From assembly GCA_002363575.1 (NCBI GenBank), contig DEWI01000056.1, positions 1-16,471 of the forward strand: DNA of 16,471 nt. The letters run 5' to 3'. This document shows, piece after piece, positions 15,054 through 16,471 of this stretch (its first letter is position 1; every line of letters starts with the position of its first letter). Both the position numbers and the translations under genes were made by a program. Source of the DNA: Verrucomicrobia bacterium UBA3214. GTDB taxonomy: Bacteria > Verrucomicrobiota > Kiritimatiellia > RFP12 > UBA1067. The notes under the pieces were generated by a model. The model saw nothing but the letters and a program-made list of their open reading frames with translations, was not told the origin of the DNA and did not search any database.

Positions 15054-15058
15054 AAACT

Positions 15059-16180
15059 ATGGGAATGGATAAAAGCGGGGCTGCGGCCGGCGGCCGTGTG
15101 GTGTTCCTCGATTGGCTCAGGGCGATCGCGTGTTTCATGGTCGTCGCCGTGCACGCCTGCGAGCCGTACTACTTCGGCGCGGACGGCAACGTGTTCATCG
15201 AGTCGAAGGCGGCGGGCTTCTGGGCTTCGCTTGTCGATTCCGCCGTGCGCTCGTGCGTGCCGCTGTTCGTCGCGACCTCCAGTTATCTATTGTTCCCGCT
15301 CTCGTGCCGGACGGGGGATTTTTTCAAGCGGCGGCTGGTGCGCGTCCTCGTGCCCTGCGCGTTCTGGGCGTGCGCCTACACGGCGGCGTGGGGGGAATGG
15401 GCGAAGCTGCCGTTCAATTTCCCGTTCGCCGGCGGGCATCTCTGGTTCGTCTATATGCTCGTCGGGCTTTATCTGGCGATGCCTCTCTTGTCGCCGTGGG
15501 CGGAGAAGGCGCAGGAGCGCGAAGTGCGCGGATGGCTGATGCTCTGGCTCGCGACGACGCTGTTTCCTTTCATCCGGCGCTTCTGGCTCGCGAAGTTCGG
15601 CGCTCCGGAATTCGGCGCGACGCCGTTTCTCTGGGGCGAGGCGCCGTGGAACCGCTTCGGCGCGTTCCATTACGTCAGCGGCTTCGCCGGCTACATGCTT
15701 CTCGGCTTCTACTTCCGCAAGTTCGTCCCGCGGCTCGACTGGCGCAGGACGCTGGCGATCGCCGCGCCGCTCTGGCTCGCCGGCTTCGCGATAACGTGGG
15801 GCTTCTTCTATTTCCGCATCCCCGCGGCGCAGGGCTATCCCGTCGCGCGCCCTTACGCCTTCGCCGTCGATCTCGAGACGAGCTGGGAGTTCTGCGGAAC
15901 GGGCGTCGCGCTCATGACGGCCGCATGCTTCCTGCTCGCGCGCAAACTCGAATTCGCCGGCGGCTTCTACCGGCGCGTCGTGCGCCCGCTCTCCGAAGCG
16001 AGCTACGGGACCTACCTCCTGCACATGTTCATCCTCGTGCAGGCCGTCGCCTTCTTCCGCCGCCATCTCCCCCCGGGAGCGTCCATCGCCGCCACCGCCG
16101 CGACCACGTACGTCCTCGCGTCCCTCGCGAGCGCCCTCTTGCGCCGCATACCCTTCGTCGGCCGCTTCATCGCCGGCTGA
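15059..16180 (+). CDS. Membrane acyltransferase, acyltransferase-3 family
   Basis: The protein has 373 residues and about ten membrane helices. The family start is clear: VVFLDWLRAIACFMVVAVHACEP (14-36), containing the conserved Arg (R21) and His (H32) of acyltransferase-3 (PF01757) proteins. Later helices include HLWFVYMLVGLYLAMPLLSP, FHYVSGFAGYMLLGFYFRKF and SEASYGTYLLHMFILVQAVAFF, matching the usual C-terminal blocks. Members O-acetylate or otherwise O-acylate surface sugars (lipopolysaccharide, exopolysaccharide, peptidoglycan), drawing acyl groups across the inner membrane. No fused SGNH domain is present, so it is the short form. It has its own promoter and lies 150 bases after the glycan operon on the same strand, so decoration of the same glycan is a reasonable inference. 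The acyl donor and target are not visible. Confidence 0.92.
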   Translation: MGMDKSGAAAGGRVVFLDWLRAIACFMVVAVHACEPYYFGADGNVFIESKAAGFWASLVDSAVRSCVPLFVATSSYLLFPLSCRTGDFFKRRLVRVLVPCAFWACAYTAAWGEWAKLPFNFPFAGGHLWFVYMLVGLYLAMPLLSPWAEKAQEREVRGWLMLWLATTLFPFIRRFWLAKFGAPEFGATPFLWGEAPWNRFGAFHYVSGFAGYMLLGFYFRKFVPRLDWRRTLAIAAPLWLAGFAITWGFFYFRIPAAQGYPVARPYAFAVDLETSWEFCGTGVALMTAACFLLARKLEFAGGFYRRVVRPLSEASYGTYLLHMFILVQAVAFFRRHLPPGASIAATAATTYVLASLASALLRRIPFVGRFIAG

Positions 16181-16220
16181 GCGCCGGAATGCGCACGCCG
16201 CCGCGTCCCGCAGGCCGCGC

Positions 16221-16238
16221 GACGATTTCGTCATTTTC
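16221..16238 (+). terminator. Short stem with T-run, possible terminator of the acyltransferase gene
   Basis: GACGA pairs with TCGTC across a tiny loop, followed by ATTTTCCC. The stem is short, so the call is weak. Confidence 0.35.
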
Positions 16239-16242
16239 CCTA

Positions 16243-16272
16243 TTGCCAAAACTGGCGAAATTATGGTAAAAT
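16243..16272 (+). promoter_or_regulatory. Promoter at the 3' edge (TTGCCA-18-TAAAAT, extended -10)
   Basis: TTGCCA (16243-16248) and TAAAAT (16267-16272) are 18 bases apart, with ATGG directly before the -10. The bases after the -10, TCCCG, also occur after the gyrA and ATPase B -10 elements. A short dyad GCCA-AAAC-TGGC (16245-16256) covers the end of the -35 and part of the spacer. Confidence 0.65.
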
Positions 16273-16302
16273 TCCCGCGCACAATGGGATAGGCTCAATG
16301 GT

Positions 16303-16471
16303 ATGATGCGTTTTTTACGTCATAGATTCGCCTCTTTGCGCGGCTCGCAAGCCGCTCTCTCGCCCTTTGCCCGCATTTTGACGGGGGGGGGGCAATCGCC
16401 GCGCATCCCGCTAGACACCGCCCGCCATATCCACGGCGCCGCCAGACGCCGCAAAACGACGCGTCCCCGTA
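16303..16471 (+). CDS. Possible gene start at the window edge, truncated, with a G10 tract
   Basis: An open frame begins ATG-ATG at 16303, about 24 bases after the predicted transcript start, and stays open to the end (56 codons). The product starts MMRFLRHRFASLRGSQAAL and then becomes Arg-rich. A run of ten G residues (16383-16392) encodes three Gly. There is no good Shine-Dalgarno, and the Arg-rich composition is not clearly protein-like, so it may instead be an untranslated leader or an RNA. I do not recognise it. Confidence 0.25.
   Translation, partial: MMRFLRHRFASLRGSQAALSPFARILTGGGQSPRIPLDTARHIHGAARRRKTTRPR

Larger units (their letters stand above)
16181..16471. other. 3' edge region: weak terminator, promoter and a possible new gene start
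   Basis: After the acyltransferase stop comes a GC-rich stretch, a short stem GACGA/TCGTC with ATTTTCCC after it (16221-16238), a promoter-like pair (16243-16272) and an open frame running off the end (16303-16471). Nothing else is recognisable. Confidence 0.6.

Noticed and set aside
14963..15058. N-terminal extension of the acyltransferase
   Set aside because: The extension includes the promoter -10, and the strong Shine-Dalgarno at 15045-15053 fixes the start at 15059.
16285..16360. tRNA-like stretch (GGCTCAATGGTA followed by TTTTTTA and GATTCG)
   Set aside because: It resembles a D-arm and T-loop, but no acceptor stem pairs, the anticodon stem has mismatches and position 37 would be a pyrimidine.

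Overview
The window is about 16.5 kb of GC-rich bacterial chromosome. The organism is Gram-negative: it has a FadL-type outer-membrane barrel, periplasmic enzymes with export signals and glycan-modifying membrane enzymes. It also carries a V/A-type ATPase B subunit of the kind found in spirochaetes and PVC bacteria. A PVC lineage such as Kiritimatiellota or Lentisphaerota is my best guess. That is an inference from gene content, not a demonstrated placement. I see no rRNA, tRNA, insertion sequence, CRISPR array or phage module.

Layout. (1) Positions 1-771 hold the 3' end of a FadL/OmpP1-type porin on the + strand, closed by a clear intrinsic terminator (805-839). (2) Positions 873-8514 on the - strand form a compact run read from gyrA: gyrA, a secreted lysozyme-fold (lytic-transglycosylase-like) protein, a PflX-like radical SAM protein, a 545-residue protein I do not recognise, and a fusion of a ketoacyl-synthase-like chain-length-factor domain to an ApbE flavin transferase. 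The first three overlap by one to four bases; the last two follow after gaps of 47 and 55 bases. (3) A 104-bp divergent region (8515-8618) carries two face-to-face extended -10 promoters whose cores form a perfect 13-bp inverted repeat. The gyrA promoter lies so close to its start codon that the mRNA may be leaderless. (4) Positions 8619-10723 on the + strand hold the V-type ATPase B subunit gene, alone, overlapped by proC. (5) Positions 10724-11221 are non-coding and hold a perfect-hairpin element and a strictly periodic tandem array of 22-bp units, each built around GCGAC-N4-GTCGC. (6) Positions 11222-14908 on the + strand are a three-gene glycan operon: a GtrB/DPM1-like GT2, a PTPS-related/GT-C-like polytopic membrane protein, and a GT-B-like glycosyltransferase. 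A membrane acyltransferase (15059-16180) follows with its own promoter. (7) The 3' edge (16181-16471) holds another promoter and the start of a possible reading frame containing a G10 tract.

How the parts may work together. The glycan genes fit a module in which a GT2 charges a polyprenyl phosphate, a polytopic enzyme transfers the sugar outside the membrane, and a cytosolic glycosyltransferase and an acyltransferase add further decoration to a surface glycan. The minus-strand run joins housekeeping gyrA to envelope and redox genes with no obvious shared pathway. The observations most worth a second look are the chain-length-factor/ApbE fusion with a lipobox-like segment stranded in the middle, the 22-bp hairpin array, the repeated TATGGTAWAAT promoter motif, and the detached V-ATPase B gene.
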